Assembly (NCBI GenBank): GCA_030740795.1
Contig: JASLWO010000053.1
Span: forward strand, 1 to 34,056
Direction: 5' to 3'
DNA: 34,056 nt
DNA from: Acidimicrobiales bacterium
GTDB lineage: Bacteria; Actinomycetota; Acidimicrobiia; Acidimicrobiales; UBA8592
Shown here: piece by piece, positions 1 through 8,920 of the stretch
How positions within the stretch are numbered: the stretch's first letter is position 1
Layout of the letters: each line of letters starts with the position of its first letter
Made by a program: the position numbers and the translations under genes
The notes under the pieces: model-generated
Seen by the model: only the letters and a program-made list of their open reading frames with translations
Database searches by the model: none
Told to the model about the DNA's origin: nothing

Positions 1-1031
1 AGGCTCCCGAAGAGCGCGAACGTGGTATCACAATTAATGTGGCCCACGTTGAGTACGAAACCGAAAACCGTCATTATGCACACGTAGATATGCCGGGACA
101 CGCTGACTACATCAAGAATATGATTACAGGAGCAGCACAAGTGGATGGAGCCATACTGGTTGTTTCAGCAGCAGATGGTCCAATGCCACAAACTCGTGAA
201 CATGTACTTTTGGCTCGTCAGGTAGGAGTGCCAAAAATTATTGTTGCCCTTAATAAAGTAGACATGGTCGATGATGAGGAACTTCTTGAACTAGTAGAAA
301 TGGAAGTTCGTGAACTTCTAGATGAATACGACTTCCCAGGTGATGAAACTCCGATTTATCCTGTTTCAGCGCTTAAAGCTCTAGAGGGTGACGCTGATGC
401 TGCTGCACAGATCCTTGAACTCATGAACCAGGTGGATGAATATATTCCTCTTCCCGAACGTGATGTTGAAAAGCCTTTCCTCATGCCAATTGAAGACGTT
501 TTTTCTATCACAGGACGAGGGACTGTAGTAACAGGAAAAATTGAACAAGGTGTAGTACATACCGGTGACGACATTGAAATCATTGGAATTAAAGAGACAC
601 AAACAACGACATGTACCGGAGTGGAGATGTTCCGCAAGTTGCTTGATGAAGGACAGGCCGGAGATAATATCGGAGCTCTTCTAAGAGGAATAGACAAGGA
701 AGAAGTTAGTCGTGGTCAAGTGCTAGCTGCCCCTGGGAGCATTACTCCTCATACTAAATTTGAAGCAGAAGTTTATGTGCTATCCAAAGATGAAGGTGGT
801 CGTCACAAACCATTCTTCTCAAATTATCGGCCGCAATTTTACTTCAGAACTACAGATGTAACTGGAACAATTAATCTTCCTGATGGAACTGAAATGTGTA
901 TGCCAGGAGACAATACTAAAATGGAAGTGGAGTTAATTGCTCCAATAGCCATGGATGAAGGTCTTCGATTTGCTATCCGTGAAGGTGGCCGTACAGTCGG
1001 TGCTGGCGCAGTAACGAAGATCACCGAATAG
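1..1031 (+). CDS. tuf: Elongation factor Tu, 5'-truncated by window edge
   Basis: EF-Tu carries aminoacyl-tRNA to the ribosomal A site as a GTP complex in the cytoplasm. The reading frame is open from base 3 ([12 protein letters not shown]) to the stop at 1031, so the gene begins before the window; the first GTG at 39 is an internal Val codon and not the start. By comparison with the roughly 395-residue family about 50 N-terminal residues are missing, including the P-loop. Visible are the switch region (ERGITI), the DxPGH GTPase motif (here [10 protein letters not shown]), the NKVD guanine-specificity motif, and domains 2 and 3 up to the usual C-terminus (GAGAVTKI). The position after the Asp of DxPGH is Met, where Cys or Ala is common. 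It is followed after 11 bases by rpsJ, the normal str-S10 arrangement. Identification is secure. Confidence 0.98.
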   Translation, partial: APEERERGITINVAHVEYETENRHYAHVDMPGHADYIKNMITGAAQVDGAILVVSAADGPMPQTREHVLLARQVGVPKIIVALNKVDMVDDEELLELVEMEVRELLDEYDFPGDETPIYPVSALKALEGDADAAAQILELMNQVDEYIPLPERDVEKPFLMPIEDVFSITGRGTVVTGKIEQGVVHTGDDIEIIGIKETQTTTCTGVEMFRKLLDEGQAGDNIGALLRGIDKEEVSRGQVLAAPGSITPHTKFEAEVYVLSKDEGGRHKPFFSNYRPQFYFRTTDVTGTINLPDGTEMCMPGDNTKMEVELIAPIAMDEGLRFAIREGGRTVGAGAVTKITE

Positions 1032-1042
1032 GCTAATTCCTC

Positions 1043-1363
1043 ATGGCATCAGGACAAAAGATCAGAATTCGGTTGAAGGCCTATGACCATGAAGTAATTG
1101 ATCAGTCGACCAGAAAAATCGTTGAAACAGTTCGAAGAACAGATGCAACCATCCGTGGCCCAATCCCACTTCCAACTGATAAACATAGGTTTACTGTCAT
1201 AAGATCCCCGCATAAATATAAAGATTCCCGAGAACATTTTGAGATGCGAATCCATAAAAGGTTGCTTGATATCTTAAATCCGTCTGCAAAGACAGTGGAT
1301 TCTCTCCAACGGTTAGATTTACCTGCCGGCGTAGACATTGAGATAAAAATTCAGCAATCATAA
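1043..1363 (+). CDS. rpsJ: 30S ribosomal protein S10 (uS10)
   Basis: S10 is a small-subunit head protein; in other bacteria it also acts as NusE in transcription antitermination. The 106-residue product has the normal family length and shows the characteristic stretches [17 protein letters not shown] near the N-terminus, GPIPLPT in the middle and the [15 protein letters not shown] loop. The ATG at 1043 is the only sensible start and lies 11 bases after tuf. Unusually, the next gene, rplC, does not follow directly: a 278-bp untranslated stretch intervenes. Confidence 0.97.
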   Translation: MASGQKIRIRLKAYDHEVIDQSTRKIVETVRRTDATIRGPIPLPTDKHRFTVIRSPHKYKDSREHFEMRIHKRLLDILNPSAKTVDSLQRLDLPAGVDIEIKIQQS

Positions 1364-1641
1364 TCTTTTAATGGCAGGAATCTAAAGAGTTTCAAAAAGT
1401 TAGACTTAACGCGGTAGAAACCTCTAAATTCCCCCTATTTCATTTGCATTACAGGGTTGGGCCTAGACCTATCTCTCGCTATGCTTGACCTCCGTGTATG
1501 AAGAGTGACCTCTACACAGATGTCCGGAAAAGCCAATAGTGAAATTGGAACTATCCAGCAAAGCAATAAAGCTACTTAGATTGAATTTAATTCAAATCAA
1601 AGTGCAAGAACGTAAACAATAGGAAAGACTGAGGATCCCTC
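1364..1641. promoter_or_regulatory. Long rpsJ-rplC intergenic region, possible leader
   Basis: This is the largest gene-free stretch in the window and it splits what is normally a tight S10 operon. I see no ORF or tRNA-like fold. It contains a possible sigma-70-type promoter (see 1457-1485), a small stem AGAG/CTCT flanked by GTGT/ACAC (1494-1517), two mutually exclusive 5-bp stems (CCAAT 1533-1537 with ATTGG 1544-1548, or ATAGT 1536-1540 with ACTAT 1550-1554), and a perfect 7-bp inverted repeat around one base (TTGAATT-T-AATTCAA, 1581-1595). The part from about 1490 to 1641 could be the leader of an mRNA starting with rplC, possibly a site for ribosomal-protein autoregulation; that is inference only. 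Confidence 0.4.
1457..1485 (+). promoter_or_regulatory. Candidate promoter upstream of rplC
   Basis: TTGGGC (1457-1462) and TATGCT (1480-1485) are spaced by 17 bases and resemble -35 and -10 elements of housekeeping sigma factors. The -35 matches only partly; the -10 has the TAnnnT form typical of actinobacteria. Found by eye only. Confidence 0.3.
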
Positions 1642-2301
1642 ATGACGGGAAAAGCGATTGTTGGCAAAAAGGTTGGCATGACACAAGTATGGGATGAAGA
1701 TAATCGCGTTATCCCAGTAACGGTCCTTCAGGTTCCCCCATGCCGTATCGTGCAGATTAAAACTCCAGACCGAGACGGATATAGTGCCCTGCAAGTCACT
1801 CAAGGGTCGGTTGCAGAAAAGAAACTAAACCAAGCCCAACTAGGACATTTTGACAAAGCTGGAGTTAACCCTGGGAAACAACTTGTTGAACTTCGCGTTG
1901 ACGATACAGAAGGTTACGAAATTGGGCAAGAAATCGCAGCTGACGTTTTTGCAGAAGGAGACATGGTTGACGTTTCTGCAGTGAGTAAAGGCAAGGGTTT
2001 CGCTGGAGTAATGAAACGCCATGGTTTCGCTGGGCAACGTGCAAGCCATGGAGCCCATAAAGTACATAGAAAACCAGGCGCTATTGGTCAATGTGCCACT
2101 CCTTCAAGAGTTTTTCAAGGAAAGAAGATGCCCGGTCGAATGGGATCGCAAAAGACAACGATCATGAACCTTACAATTGTGCGCTCCGATTCAGAAGGAG
2201 AAACAATTCTTATTAAGGGATCTGTTCCAGGACCACGTGGCGCAACGGTTGTTGTCCGCAATGCAGTTAAGGTCCCCGTAAGCTCAGGAGATAGCCAGTG
2301 A
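1642..2301 (+). CDS. rplC: 50S ribosomal protein L3 (uL3)
   Basis: L3 is an early assembly protein of the large subunit whose central loop reaches toward the peptidyl transferase centre. The 219-residue product starts with the family signature GKKVGMTQVWDE and holds the conserved loop (HGFAGQRASHGAHKVHR, then GAIGQ and GKKMPGRMG), which includes the Gln region that is methylated by PrmB in some bacteria. The start at 1642 is preceded by GAGG (1631-1634) at a good distance. Its stop overlaps the GTG start of rplD by 4 bases, indicating translational coupling. Confidence 0.97.
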   Translation: MTGKAIVGKKVGMTQVWDEDNRVIPVTVLQVPPCRIVQIKTPDRDGYSALQVTQGSVAEKKLNQAQLGHFDKAGVNPGKQLVELRVDDTEGYEIGQEIAADVFAEGDMVDVSAVSKGKGFAGVMKRHGFAGQRASHGAHKVHRKPGAIGQCATPSRVFQGKKMPGRMGSQKTTIMNLTIVRSDSEGETILIKGSVPGPRGATVVVRNAVKVPVSSGDSQ

Positions 2302-2951
2302 GCAAAGTTGATATTTTGAAATCAGATGGGGCCAAGGCCGGTTCCGTAGACTTAGATGAGTCTATTTTCGGTATAGAACCAAACATTCCTGTAATGCATC
2401 AAGTAGTAAATGGCCAATTAGCAGCGAAACGAGCAGGAACCCATAACACAAAAACTCGAGCAGAAGTCCGAGGAGGCGGAGCGAAACCTTGGAAACAGAA
2501 AGGGACTGGACGAGCTCGTGCAGGGTCATCAAGAATGCCACATTGGCGAGGCGGTGGAGTAGCCATGGGTCCTAAGCCACGAAACTATTCTCAGAAGACG
2601 CCGAAAAAAATGAAACGCTTGGCCCTTTTTTCAGCGCTTTCCGATAGAGCTGCTTCAAATAATATACTTATCGTTGATGCTTGGAGTTTCGAATCCCCAA
2701 GCACGAAAATAGCCAAAGATGCATTAAGCGCTATCGGCGCTACGGGTAAGGTTCTGTTAGTTATAAACGATGGTGATGTCACCACGGAAAAGAGTTTCCG
2801 AAACCTAGAAAATGTCCATGTCCTACCAGCCGGACAACTGAACGTATTTGACATTCTCGTAAGTGACTTCGTTGTCTTTACAGAAGACAATCTCCCCACA
2901 ACAACTTCGATTTCCGAGAATAAGCCAATGGATAATGAGGTGGTTTCGTGA
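2298..2951 (+). CDS. rplD: 50S ribosomal protein L4 (uL4)
   Basis: L4 lines part of the exit tunnel and, in some bacteria, represses its own operon. The 217-residue protein has the basic extended tunnel loop ([19 protein letters not shown]) followed by [15 protein letters not shown], then the globular alpha/beta part. It starts with GTG at 2298 inside the end of rplC (GTGA overlap) and ends inside the start of rplW by the same type of overlap, so the three genes are probably translated as a coupled set. Length and motifs are normal. Confidence 0.97.
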   Translation: MSKVDILKSDGAKAGSVDLDESIFGIEPNIPVMHQVVNGQLAAKRAGTHNTKTRAEVRGGGAKPWKQKGTGRARAGSSRMPHWRGGGVAMGPKPRNYSQKTPKKMKRLALFSALSDRAASNNILIVDAWSFESPSTKIAKDALSAIGATGKVLLVINDGDVTTEKSFRNLENVHVLPAGQLNVFDILVSDFVVFTEDNLPTTTSISENKPMDNEVVS

Positions 2952-3238
2952 TAGACGGTAGAGATATTCTTAGAAAACCAATTGTCAGCGAAAAATCATA
3001 TGTGCTCATTGAAGAAAATGTTTACACCTTCGAAGTCCACCCTGATGCAACGAAACCACAAATTCGCGAAGCAGTAGAACAGATCTTTGGAGTTAGGGTT
3101 ACGAAAGTCAATACTTTAAACCGCAAAGGCAAACGGAAGAGAAATCGACGAAATTTTTCTTACGGGAAAAGACCAGATCAGAAGCGTGCTCTTGTAACCG
3201 TCGCTGAAGGCGACTCTATTGAGTTATTTGATGTCTAG
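2948..3238 (+). CDS. rplW: 50S ribosomal protein L23 (uL23)
   Basis: L23 sits at the tunnel exit and is the docking site for trigger factor and signal recognition particle. The 96-residue product has the family pattern: [13 protein letters not shown] at the N-terminus, the [21 protein letters not shown] helix, the basic loop ([20 protein letters not shown]) and the [14 protein letters not shown] end. The GTG start at 2948 overlaps the rplD stop by four bases; no alternative start gives the conserved N-terminus. Confidence 0.97.
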   Translation: MIDGRDILRKPIVSEKSYVLIEENVYTFEVHPDATKPQIREAVEQIFGVRVTKVNTLNRKGKRKRNRRNFSYGKRPDQKRALVTVAEGDSIELFDV

Positions 3239-3246
3239 AGGAATGT

Positions 3247-4083
3247 ATGGCTATTAGAAGACGTAAACCAACCAGTCCAGGACGAAGATTCCAAACTCAG
3301 GCTGATTTTTCAGAAATTACGAAAAGCGTTCCTGAGAAATCTCTCACTACCAGCAAACCAAAAACTGGTGGGCGAAACAATTACGGACGTAAGACTTCCC
3401 GGCATAGAGGTGGCGGACACAAACAGCTCTATAGACAGATTGATTTCCGCCGAGATAAGCCAGGAGTTCCAGCTACGGTTGCTTCAATTGAATACGACCC
3501 CAATAGAACTTGTAGAATAGCCTTACTCCATTATCACGATGGTGAGAAACGATACATTTTAGCCCCAAATGCTTTAACGATAGGAGAAGTAGTCCAGTCT
3601 GGGCAAGGATCAGAAATCAGGATAGGTAATGCGCTACCTCTCCGCTATATCCCGGTAGGAACAGTTATACACAATATTGAGTTACGACCAGGTGGCGGGG
3701 CAAAGATAGCGCGAAGCGCCGGTTCAAGTGTCCAACTTGTAGCGAAAGAAGGGGATTACGCCACTCTTCGTCTCCCGAGTACGGAAATGAGGAGAGTTCC
3801 GATTGATTCTATGGCAACGGTCGGCTCTGTAGGCAATTCAGAACATGAACTCATCAAAATAGGTAAAGCCGGTCGGAACCGCTGGAAGGGCAAACGACCA
3901 CAAACTCGTGGTGTGGCTATGAACCCAGTAGATCACCCACATGGTGGTGGAGAAGGAAAGACATCAGGTGGCCGCCACCCTGTTTCACCGTGGGGAAAAC
4001 CAGAATCTCGAACACGTAGCAAGAAGAAACAATCTCAGAAACTAATAGTCCGTCGCCGCCGAACAAGAGGCTCACGCCGATAA
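3247..4083 (+). CDS. rplB: 50S ribosomal protein L2 (uL2)
   Basis: L2 is a primary 23S rRNA-binding protein near the peptidyl transferase centre and inter-subunit bridge. The 278-residue product has the usual length. It shows the RNA-binding core ([20 protein letters not shown]) and the strongly conserved [15 protein letters not shown] segment containing His230 and His232, one of which corresponds to the functionally important His229 of E. coli L2. The C-terminus is very basic. It lies 8 bases after rplW with GAGGAA upstream. Confidence 0.98.
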   Translation: MAIRRRKPTSPGRRFQTQADFSEITKSVPEKSLTTSKPKTGGRNNYGRKTSRHRGGGHKQLYRQIDFRRDKPGVPATVASIEYDPNRTCRIALLHYHDGEKRYILAPNALTIGEVVQSGQGSEIRIGNALPLRYIPVGTVIHNIELRPGGGAKIARSAGSSVQLVAKEGDYATLRLPSTEMRRVPIDSMATVGSVGNSEHELIKIGKAGRNRWKGKRPQTRGVAMNPVDHPHGGGEGKTSGGRHPVSPWGKPESRTRSKKKQSQKLIVRRRRTRGSRR

Positions 4084-4093
4084 AGGAATTGAT

Positions 4094-4369
4094 ATGCCAA
4101 GAAGTCTAAAAAAAGGACCATTCGTTGATGCTCACCTTCTCAAAAAGATAGATGCGCTAAATGCGTCGGGATCGAAAGAAGTCATCAAAACGTGGTCAAG
4201 ACGATCAACAATAATTCCAGACATGATTGGGCATACAGTTGCAGTTCATGACGGAAGGAAGCACGTCCCTGTATATGTCACAGAGACTATGGTTGGGCAC
4301 AAACTTGGCGAATTCGCTCCTACAAGGACATTCAAGTTCCATGCAGGTCAAGAACGAGGGGTTCGTTAA
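4094..4369 (+). CDS. rpsS: 30S ribosomal protein S19 (uS19)
   Basis: S19 is a head protein of the small subunit that contacts S13 and tRNA. The 91-residue product starts with the signature [11 protein letters not shown] and holds [27 protein letters not shown] and [13 protein letters not shown], all diagnostic. Its length is normal; AAAGGAATTG precedes the ATG. It is separated from rplV by two bases. Confidence 0.97.
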   Translation: MPRSLKKGPFVDAHLLKKIDALNASGSKEVIKTWSRRSTIIPDMIGHTVAVHDGRKHVPVYVTETMVGHKLGEFAPTRTFKFHAGQERGVR

Positions 4370-4371
4370 TC

Positions 4372-5256
4372 ATGACTGCAACTAAGACCAACGAACGCCC
4401 AGGAACACGTGCTCAAATAAAGTACGTTCGCTCATCAGCATACAAAGTAAGAGAAGTCTTGAATTTAATCAGAACAAAATCTTATGCTGACGCTACAGAT
4501 ATTCTGGTATTCTCTGAGCGAAGAATCAGCGACACTGTACAAAAATGTCTTGACTCGGCTGCAGCCAACGCAGGGAATAACGACAGTATTCCTTCAGAAG
4601 AACTTTTTGTTTCGGCATGCTATGCCGATGAAGGCCCCACTCTTAAGAGATGGAGACCTAGAGCGAGAGGACGTGCAACAAGAATTCGTAAGAGGACTTG
4701 TCATATCACAATTATTCTCGGTCGCTATACCCCCGAAGAGCTTGACTCGATGCGTGAGCAAGCACTTCTTAAAGGTTCCGGAAGTCAGCAAAGCGCTTCA
4801 GAGTCGCGTAGACGAAGAGTGGAGAAATCTAAAGATACTAACGTTGACGAAGTAATGGAAGATCCTGCAGACTCTGAAGATGTATTGATAGAAGAAACAG
4901 ATCAAGAAAACGTAGAAACACCAATTGAAGAAATTTCAGATGTTGAATCTAAAGAAACGGACTCTGAAACCGAACCATTTGGATCTGGATCGGCCAACGC
5001 TCTTGAAGACGGATCCGCTCCAAGCTCTGATTACATAGTTAAGGCGAAGATATCAACGAAAATCTACCACCCTGAGGAATCTTCTTTCTATGGGAGAACC
5101 AAAGCAGATGTTTGGTTCACGAGCGCTGAAGCTGCAGAAACCGCTGGATTCCGACTTCCAAATAGTATGCAAAAAAAATCCGACGATTCGGAAGAGACTA
5201 AAGAAGAGAGCGAAATGGAACAAAGCGATGATAATAATGACGAGGAGAATGAGTAA
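4372..5256 (+). CDS. rplV: 50S ribosomal protein L22 (uL22) with long acidic C-terminal extension
   Basis: L22 lines the exit tunnel through a long beta-hairpin. Residues 1 to about 130 are a normal L22 core (ending in the loop [24 protein letters not shown]). The protein then continues to residue 294, more than twice the usual length of about 110-130. Residues 150-215 and 262-294 are low-complexity and very acidic (Asp, Glu, Ser). Between them, at about 220-262, is a compact segment with Tyr-His, YGRT, DVWF (246-249) and AGFR (258-261). That pattern matches what I remember as the sunset domain found in some actinobacterial proteins, including some Acidimicrobiia L22; that memory is not checked. 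The stop overlaps the rpsC start by one base. The L22 call is certain, the domain call moderate. Confidence 0.95.
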   Translation: MTATKTNERPGTRAQIKYVRSSAYKVREVLNLIRTKSYADATDILVFSERRISDTVQKCLDSAAANAGNNDSIPSEELFVSACYADEGPTLKRWRPRARGRATRIRKRTCHITIILGRYTPEELDSMREQALLKGSGSQQSASESRRRRVEKSKDTNVDEVMEDPADSEDVLIEETDQENVETPIEEISDVESKETDSETEPFGSGSANALEDGSAPSSDYIVKAKISTKIYHPEESSFYGRTKADVWFTSAEAAETAGFRLPNSMQKKSDDSEETKEESEMEQSDDNNDEENE

Positions 5257-6161
5257 TGGGTCAAAAAGTTAACCCCTATGGTTTTCGTCTAGGTGTCACC
5301 ACTGATTGGAAGTCCCGATGGTTTGCCGATCGTGATTATGCAGATTTTGTCATAGAGGATTGGGAAGTTCGAAATTTTCTTATGACAGAACTTCCACATG
5401 CCGCTATTTCACGAGTAGAAGTTGAAAGAACTAGGGACAGATTGCGGATTGATGTCCATACAGCACGTCCAGGGATCGTTATTGGAAGAAAAGGAGCGGA
5501 AGCAGATCGGTTACGCGCAGGTCTCACAGAGATTACAGGAAATCCAAAAGTTCAATTAAATATCCAAGAAATAAAACAACCAGAACTTGACGCTGCTCTA
5601 ATAGCTCAAGGGGTCGCTGATCAACTAGCAGGACGGGTTGCATTTAGAAGAGCCATGAAACGGGCCGTTCAAAATGCTCAGAAGGCAGGCGCTTTAGGCA
5701 TAAGAGTACAGTGCTCCGGCCGATTAGGCGGCGCTGAAATGTCACGATCTGAATGGTACCGAGAAGGGCGAGTTCCTTTACACACTTTGCGAGCTGACAT
5801 TGACTATGGGTTCCGAGAAGCTCATACAACATATGGAAGAATTGGCGTAAAGGTATGGATTTACAGAGGAGATATCCTTCCATATAAAGTCCAAGTAGAA
5901 GAGAAAATAGCCAAAGAAGCAGCTATGGCTGTAGGCGAAACTTCAGGACCAAGTCAAACTAAGCAAGTCGTTTCATCTTCCGCAGCAAGACTTAAAGCCT
6001 CTACAGAAACAGATGAAGAGAAAGAAAGCGATGAACTTGTACCTCTTGTCCAAGAAGCTGACCCTGAATTCGAAAAACTTCTTGACGAAGAAGAACAAAT
6101 AGCGAAACTTACGAATCCCAAAAGCCAAACCCCAACATTTAGACCAGGGGAGGCCGACTAA
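5256..6161 (+). CDS. rpsC: 30S ribosomal protein S3 (uS3) with acidic tail
   Basis: S3 lies at the mRNA entry channel of the small subunit and contributes to helicase activity. The N-terminal KH domain has its GxxG loop as GRKG (77-80), and the C-terminal domain shows the conserved [27 protein letters not shown] region (described in pieces) and WIYRGDILP near residue 205. The core ends near residue 212; about 90 further residues form a tail rich in Glu, Asp and Lys. E. coli S3 has 233 residues, and mycobacterial S3 is also extended, so a tail is not unique, but this one is clearly long. The start overlaps the rplV stop (TAATG). Confidence 0.96.
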   Translation: MGQKVNPYGFRLGVTTDWKSRWFADRDYADFVIEDWEVRNFLMTELPHAAISRVEVERTRDRLRIDVHTARPGIVIGRKGAEADRLRAGLTEITGNPKVQLNIQEIKQPELDAALIAQGVADQLAGRVAFRRAMKRAVQNAQKAGALGIRVQCSGRLGGAEMSRSEWYREGRVPLHTLRADIDYGFREAHTTYGRIGVKVWIYRGDILPYKVQVEEKIAKEAAMAVGETSGPSQTKQVVSSSAARLKASTETDEEKESDELVPLVQEADPEFEKLLDEEEQIAKLTNPKSQTPTFRPGEAD

Positions 6162-6577
6162 TGTTAATGCCGAGAAAAGTAGCTCATCGTAAACATCAAC
6201 GAGGTCGCATGAAAGGCAACTCCAAAGGTGGAAATGAAGTCACTTTCGGAGATTACGGAATTCAAGCCCTTGAACCTGGCTGGATAACAGCTCGACAAAT
6301 TGAAGCTGCTCGTATAGCTATGACACGTCACATTAAACGTGGAGGAAAGGTATGGATCAATATCTTCCCCGATAAACCAGTGACAGAAAAACCAGCAGAA
6401 ACCCGCATGGGTTCAGGTAAAGGAAATCCTGAAAGATGGGTGGCTGTTGTTCGTCCTGGGCGGATTCTATTTGAGCTTTCCTACAACGATGAGGAAGTTG
6501 CAAAACAGGCAATAAGCCGAGCAATCCAAAAGCTTCCGATAAAGGCAAAATTTGTAAACAGAAAGGAAGGGTTCTAA
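6161..6577 (+). CDS. rplP: 50S ribosomal protein L16 (uL16)
   Basis: L16 helps position tRNA in the A site of the large subunit. The 138-residue product has the family motifs KHQRGRMKG near the N-terminus, [23 protein letters not shown], the [15 protein letters not shown] loop and ELS at the end. There are two nearby ATGs (6161 and 6167). The first gives MLMPRK, the usual L16 N-terminus, and overlaps the rpsC stop by one base, so it is chosen. Its own stop overlaps the rpmC start in the same TAATG manner. Confidence 0.97.
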   Translation: MLMPRKVAHRKHQRGRMKGNSKGGNEVTFGDYGIQALEPGWITARQIEAARIAMTRHIKRGGKVWINIFPDKPVTEKPAETRMGSGKGNPERWVAVVRPGRILFELSYNDEEVAKQAISRAIQKLPIKAKFVNRKEGF

Positions 6578-6795
6578 TGGCAAAAAATCTTAATGACATA
6601 AGCGACGGAGATTTACTGGAAACCCTTAACGATTCGAAAGAAGAACTTTTTAATCTTCGTTTTCAACTTGTGACTGGTCAATTAGATAACTACAGCCGAA
6701 TAAAAGAAGTGAAAAAAGACGTAGCCAGAGCGATGACAGAACTTAGATCTCGAGAGATAGCAGCAGCAGAAGCGCTGGAGGAAACTAATGAGTGA
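6577..6795 (+). CDS. rpmC: 50S ribosomal protein L29 (uL29)
   Basis: L29 is a small helical hairpin protein at the tunnel exit next to L23. The 72-residue sequence shows the family pattern: a first helix with [26 protein letters not shown], then [20 protein letters not shown]. The start overlaps the rplP stop by one base; the end overlaps the rpsQ start by 8 bases, a longer overlap than elsewhere in the operon. Confidence 0.95.
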   Translation: MAKNLNDISDGDLLETLNDSKEELFNLRFQLVTGQLDNYSRIKEVKKDVARAMTELRSREIAAAEALEETNE

Positions 6796-7060
6796 AGAAA
6801 CCCCAAAAAGAGCAAACCCTCGTAAAGTCCGTGAAGGCCTTGTTGTTTCTACAGGAATGGAGAAAACAGCAGTAGTCGCTATCGTCGATCGAGTTCGTCA
6901 CCGGCGATACAACAAGACTGTTCAGAGAACAAAGAAACTGTTTGTGCACGATGGCGAAAATGACCTCAACGTAGGTGACAGAGTACGAATTCAAGAGACT
7001 CGTCCGCTCTCAAAGAAAAAACGTTGGAGACTCGTTGAGATTCTGGAGCGTGCCCGATGA
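6788..7060 (+). CDS. rpsQ: 30S ribosomal protein S17 (uS17)
   Basis: S17 is a 16S rRNA-binding OB-fold protein. The 90-residue product has the family features [34 protein letters not shown] and the [22 protein letters not shown] segment. A hydrophilic leader of about 15 residues precedes the core, as is common. The ATG at 6788 lies within the end of rpmC and the stop overlaps the rplN start (ATGA), so expression is probably coupled in both directions. Confidence 0.97.
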   Translation: MSEETPKRANPRKVREGLVVSTGMEKTAVVAIVDRVRHRRYNKTVQRTKKLFVHDGENDLNVGDRVRIQETRPLSKKKRWRLVEILERAR

Positions 7061-7425
7061 TACAACAAGAGTCACGCTTAAAAATTGCTGATAACTCAGG
7101 AGCAAAAGAAGTTCTCGTTATTAAAGTTCTGGGTGGATCAAAAAGACGTTATGGAACAATAGGCGATGTTTTCGTTGCAACAGTAAAAGACGCTATTCCA
7201 GGAGCACAAGTAAAAAAGGGCGAAGTAGTTAAATGCGTTGTTGTCCGTACCAAGAAAGAAAATCGACGAGTCGATGGATCCTATATTCGCTTTGATGAAA
7301 ATGCAGCTGTTCTTATTAACGAAGCTCGCCAACCAAGAGGCACCCGTATTTTCGGACCAGTTGGTCGTGAACTTCGCGATAAGCAATTTATGAGAATCGT
7401 GTCATTAGCTCCGGAGGTTTTGTAA
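7057..7425 (+). CDS. rplN: 50S ribosomal protein L14 (uL14)
   Basis: L14 forms part of inter-subunit bridges and is the docking site for the silencing factor RsfS in other bacteria. The 122-residue product is exactly the family length. It begins [27 protein letters not shown] and ends with the highly conserved [25 protein letters not shown] stretch (given here in parts of the motif). It is flanked by an ATGA overlap with rpsQ and followed with no spacer by rplX. Confidence 0.98.
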   Translation: MIQQESRLKIADNSGAKEVLVIKVLGGSKRRYGTIGDVFVATVKDAIPGAQVKKGEVVKCVVVRTKKENRRVDGSYIRFDENAAVLINEARQPRGTRIFGPVGRELRDKQFMRIVSLAPEVL

Positions 7426-7734
7426 ATGAAAATCCGAAAAGGAGATAAGGTGGTCGTGCTAGCAGGCAAAGACCGAGGTAAAGAAGGCGAAGTGGCCTTC
7501 TTATTCCCCAAAGAGGGGAAACTTATTGTAACTGGCGTGAATATTTCAAAGAAGCATCAAAGACCTACCCGTGAAACAATGCAAGCTGGGATCATTGATA
7601 AAGAAATGCCATTTGATATTTCGAATGTAGCAATTGTCAGTCCTGAAGATGGAAAGCCGACGCGAGTCGGGTATCGCTTTGATTCCAATGGTACAAAAGT
7701 CAGAATATGCAAGCGAACAGGAGCTGATCTCTAA
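7426..7734 (+). CDS. rplX: 50S ribosomal protein L24 (uL24)
   Basis: L24 starts large-subunit assembly by binding the 5' end of 23S rRNA. The 102-residue sequence has the KOW motif at the N-terminus ([20 protein letters not shown]), then [10 protein letters not shown] and DISNVAIV, with a GYRFD...KVRICKRTG end. The ATG directly abuts the rplN stop codon, and CCGGAGG lies just upstream within rplN. The stop overlaps the rplE start by one base. Confidence 0.97.
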   Translation: MKIRKGDKVVVLAGKDRGKEGEVAFLFPKEGKLIVTGVNISKKHQRPTRETMQAGIIDKEMPFDISNVAIVSPEDGKPTRVGYRFDSNGTKVRICKRTGADL

Positions 7735-8300
7735 TGACGCCAACACTAGTTCCCCGACTTAAAGAACACTATGTAAATGAGATACGGGCAAGCTTAAAAG
7801 AAGTACTTAATAAATCAAACATTATGGAAGTGCCTCAAATATCAAAAATCGTCGTAAATATGGGAGTGGGAGAAGCCGTAACCCGGTCATCACTTCTAGA
7901 GGGGGCGATATCCGATCTGAGCGTTATTACTGGACAGAAACCTATGTTGACTCGTGCAAAAAAATCGATTGCTGGGTTTAAATTGCGAGAAGGTAATGCA
8001 ATAGGTGCAAAAGTTACTTTACGAGGAGACCGAATGTATGAATTCTTTGACCGTCTTATAAATTTGGCTATTCCTCGAGTTCGCGACTTCAGAGGTCTTT
8101 CTCCGAGATCATTCGATGGGAATGGCAATTACACTTTTGGGGTAACTGAACAATTGATCTTTCCAGAAATTAACTATGACAATATCGATGCTACTCGTGG
8201 CATGGATATCACAATCGTTACAACAGCAAAAACAGATCAAGAAGGCCGTGCTCTTCTTGATGCATTTGGGTTTCCATTCCGAACAGAAGGGCAGAATTAA
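7734..8300 (+). CDS. rplE: 50S ribosomal protein L5 (uL5)
   Basis: L5 binds 5S rRNA in the central protuberance. The 188-residue product has the conserved [16 protein letters not shown] strand, [22 protein letters not shown], the [28 protein letters not shown] region (given in parts) and [11 protein letters not shown] near the C-terminus. Length is normal for the family. It is followed after 2 bases by rpsZ. Confidence 0.97.
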   Translation: MTPTLVPRLKEHYVNEIRASLKEVLNKSNIMEVPQISKIVVNMGVGEAVTRSSLLEGAISDLSVITGQKPMLTRAKKSIAGFKLREGNAIGAKVTLRGDRMYEFFDRLINLAIPRVRDFRGLSPRSFDGNGNYTFGVTEQLIFPEINYDNIDATRGMDITIVTTAKTDQEGRALLDAFGFPFRTEGQN

Positions 8301-8302
8301 AG

Positions 8303-8488
8303 ATGGCAAAAAAAGCTCTCGTAAATAAACAACGTAAAACACCAAAGTTCAAGGTGAGGGCCTACACGCGATGCCGTAGATGTGGTCGCCCGCGGTCCGT
8401 ATATCGAAAATTTGGGCTTTGTCGTGTATGTCTCCGTGAACTTGCTCATGCAGGGGACTTACCCGGTGTGACAAAGGCCAGTTGGTAG
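8303..8488 (+). CDS. rpsZ: 30S ribosomal protein S14, zinc-binding short type (uS14)
   Basis: This is the short 61-residue S14 with an intact zinc ribbon: Cys24, Cys27, Cys40 and Cys43 in two CxxC pairs, followed by the [16 protein letters not shown] ending typical of S14. S14 is a late-assembling head protein. The alternative zinc-free long form, used by some actinobacteria under zinc limitation, is not encoded in this window. Its TAG stop is part of the very strong Shine-Dalgarno sequence of rpsH. Confidence 0.96.
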   Translation: MAKKALVNKQRKTPKFKVRAYTRCRRCGRPRSVYRKFGLCRVCLRELAHAGDLPGVTKASW

Positions 8489-8496
8489 GAGGTGAT
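8486..8496 (+). promoter_or_regulatory. Near-perfect Shine-Dalgarno site of rpsH
   Basis: TAGGAGGTGAT matches almost the whole anti-Shine-Dalgarno end of 16S rRNA. It is the strongest ribosome binding site noticed in the window and fixes the rpsH start at 8503 rather than the in-frame ATG at 8509. The S14 stop codon is its first three bases. Confidence 0.85.
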
Positions 8497-8502
8497 TGGT
8501 AA

Positions 8503-8907
8503 ATGACGATGACAGATCCCGTAGCTGACATGCTAACTAGAATCCGCAATGCCAATACTGCAATGCATGATGATGTAGCTATGCCCTCATCAAAACTTAA
8601 GGAATCATTGGCGATCCTTCTCCACAAAGAAGGGTACATTAATGATTTTAATATTGCCGACAATAATGAATTGCCCGGTAAGACGTTAACCATTGAAATG
8701 AAATATTCCCCCTCTAGATCAAGGGTTATCTCAGGTATAAAACGCGTTTCAAAACCTGGGCTGAGGGTTTATTCAAAATCAAGTGATATTCCACGAGTGC
8801 TAGGCGGATTAGGAGTTGCAGTTGTTTCCACTAGTCAAGGTTTAATGAGTGATCGAGAAGCACGAAAACGCCGAATGGGTGGCGAAATATTGTGCTACGT
8901 CTGGTAG
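8503..8907 (+). CDS. rpsH: 30S ribosomal protein S8 (uS8)
   Basis: S8 is a key 16S rRNA-binding protein; in E. coli it represses the spc operon by binding near rplE. The 134-residue product has the family signature [15 protein letters not shown] at the N-terminus, [20 protein letters not shown], and the C-terminal [18 protein letters not shown] and [26 protein letters not shown]. The start at 8503 is set by the strong site at 8486-8496. It is followed by rplF after 13 bases. Confidence 0.97.
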   Translation: MTMTDPVADMLTRIRNANTAMHDDVAMPSSKLKESLAILLHKEGYINDFNIADNNELPGKTLTIEMKYSPSRSRVISGIKRVSKPGLRVYSKSSDIPRVLGGLGVAVVSTSQGLMSDREARKRRMGGEILCYVW

Positions 8908-8920
8908 AGAAGGAAAAATA

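Noticed and set aside
1631-1641. GAGG-ATC-CCTC hairpin over the rplC ribosome binding site
   Set aside because: Only 4 bp with a 3-base loop; too weak to call a regulatory stem, and expected by chance.
4484-4855. 123-codon open frame on the plus strand
   Set aside because: Alternate frame inside rplV, without motif or ribosome binding site.
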